A DNA stretch of 64,000 bases, from the NCBI GenBank assembly GCA_023055425.1, contig JALGPY010000004.1:110277504-110341503 (forward strand), written 5' to 3'. The stretch is from Linanthus parryae. Its lineage: Eukaryota > Streptophyta > Magnoliopsida > Ericales > Polemoniaceae. The notes under the pieces were generated by a model. That model worked only from the letters and a program-made list of their open reading frames with translations. It searched no databases and was not told the DNA's origin. The translations under genes and the position numbers were made by a program. Below, piece after piece: positions 63,966 to 64,000 of the stretch (the stretch's first letter is position 1; every line of letters begins with the position of its first letter).

Positions 63966-64000
63966 TTCCCCGATACGATCCTCATCCCATTGCTTTGTAT

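Larger units (their letters stand above)
57526..64000 (-). mobile_element. Second L1-type LINE, 3' half, split by a copia element
   Basis: The LINE 3' end is an 8-base A-tail (T-run 57526-57533 on plus). On minus, reading from the right edge, the zinc-binding domain comes first (63965-63519); the copia element then interrupts at 63353/58131, and the C-terminal RNase H remnant follows (58100-57590). The 5' part, including RT and endonuclease, lies beyond the window. It inserted in the 3' flank of copy C. Confidence 0.85.

Overview
The window is plant nuclear DNA, most likely from a eudicot; I cannot name the species. The evidence is Ty1/copia, Ty3/gypsy and L1-type LINE elements of plant type (copia primer sites TGGTATCAGAGC, an RNase H at the LINE ORF2 C-terminus), DNA transposons with plant-type ends (CACTA, hAT, long-TIR Mutator-like), GT-AG introns and an Agenet/DUF724 gene, a plant family. 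No intact host gene, rRNA or tRNA was seen. The sequence is a stack of nested transposons around degraded copies of one host gene.

Layout. 1-1145: 3' end of an LTR element, inserted in a decayed Ty3/gypsy element (1146-4175, minus). 4485-6070: solo LTR with TSD TTCAC and a cluster of perfect palindromes. 6076-7345: Agenet/DUF724 pseudogene copy A (plus). 7700-8590: LINE relic. 8760-12263: AT-rich sequence with one MITE. 12273-25724: Mutator-like element (9-bp TSD) that has received a very young 12.4-kb Tat-type gypsy element (13045-25409, minus, TSD GCCGG, LTRs identical by eye). That element has gag-pro and pol in one frame split by a single UGA, a minisatellite, and on the opposite strand a three-exon gene of 357 codons.

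26780-57520 holds copies B and C of the Agenet/DUF724 gene. B (minus) and the 5' part of C (plus) form an inverted duplication with its axis near 28201. Copy C runs rightward to 57145 and has been split by four separate insertions: a CACTA element carrying SMU1 exons (28764-32661); a hAT element (35880-42831) that itself holds a full-length LINE with both ORFs open (36640-42464); a copia element with TA...TA LTR ends (43450-48037); and a second, minus-strand copia (49168-57064) inside the last exon. Each has matching target-site duplications, so the original exon order can be followed.

57526-64000: a second LINE (minus, continuing past the window), split by a copia element (58131-63353) with one open gag-pol ORF of 1446 codons and LTRs differing at one base.

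The candidates for something little described are the spliced antisense gene in the Tat element, the SMU1-carrying CACTA element, the inverted Agenet gene pair, and the palindrome cluster in the solo LTR.
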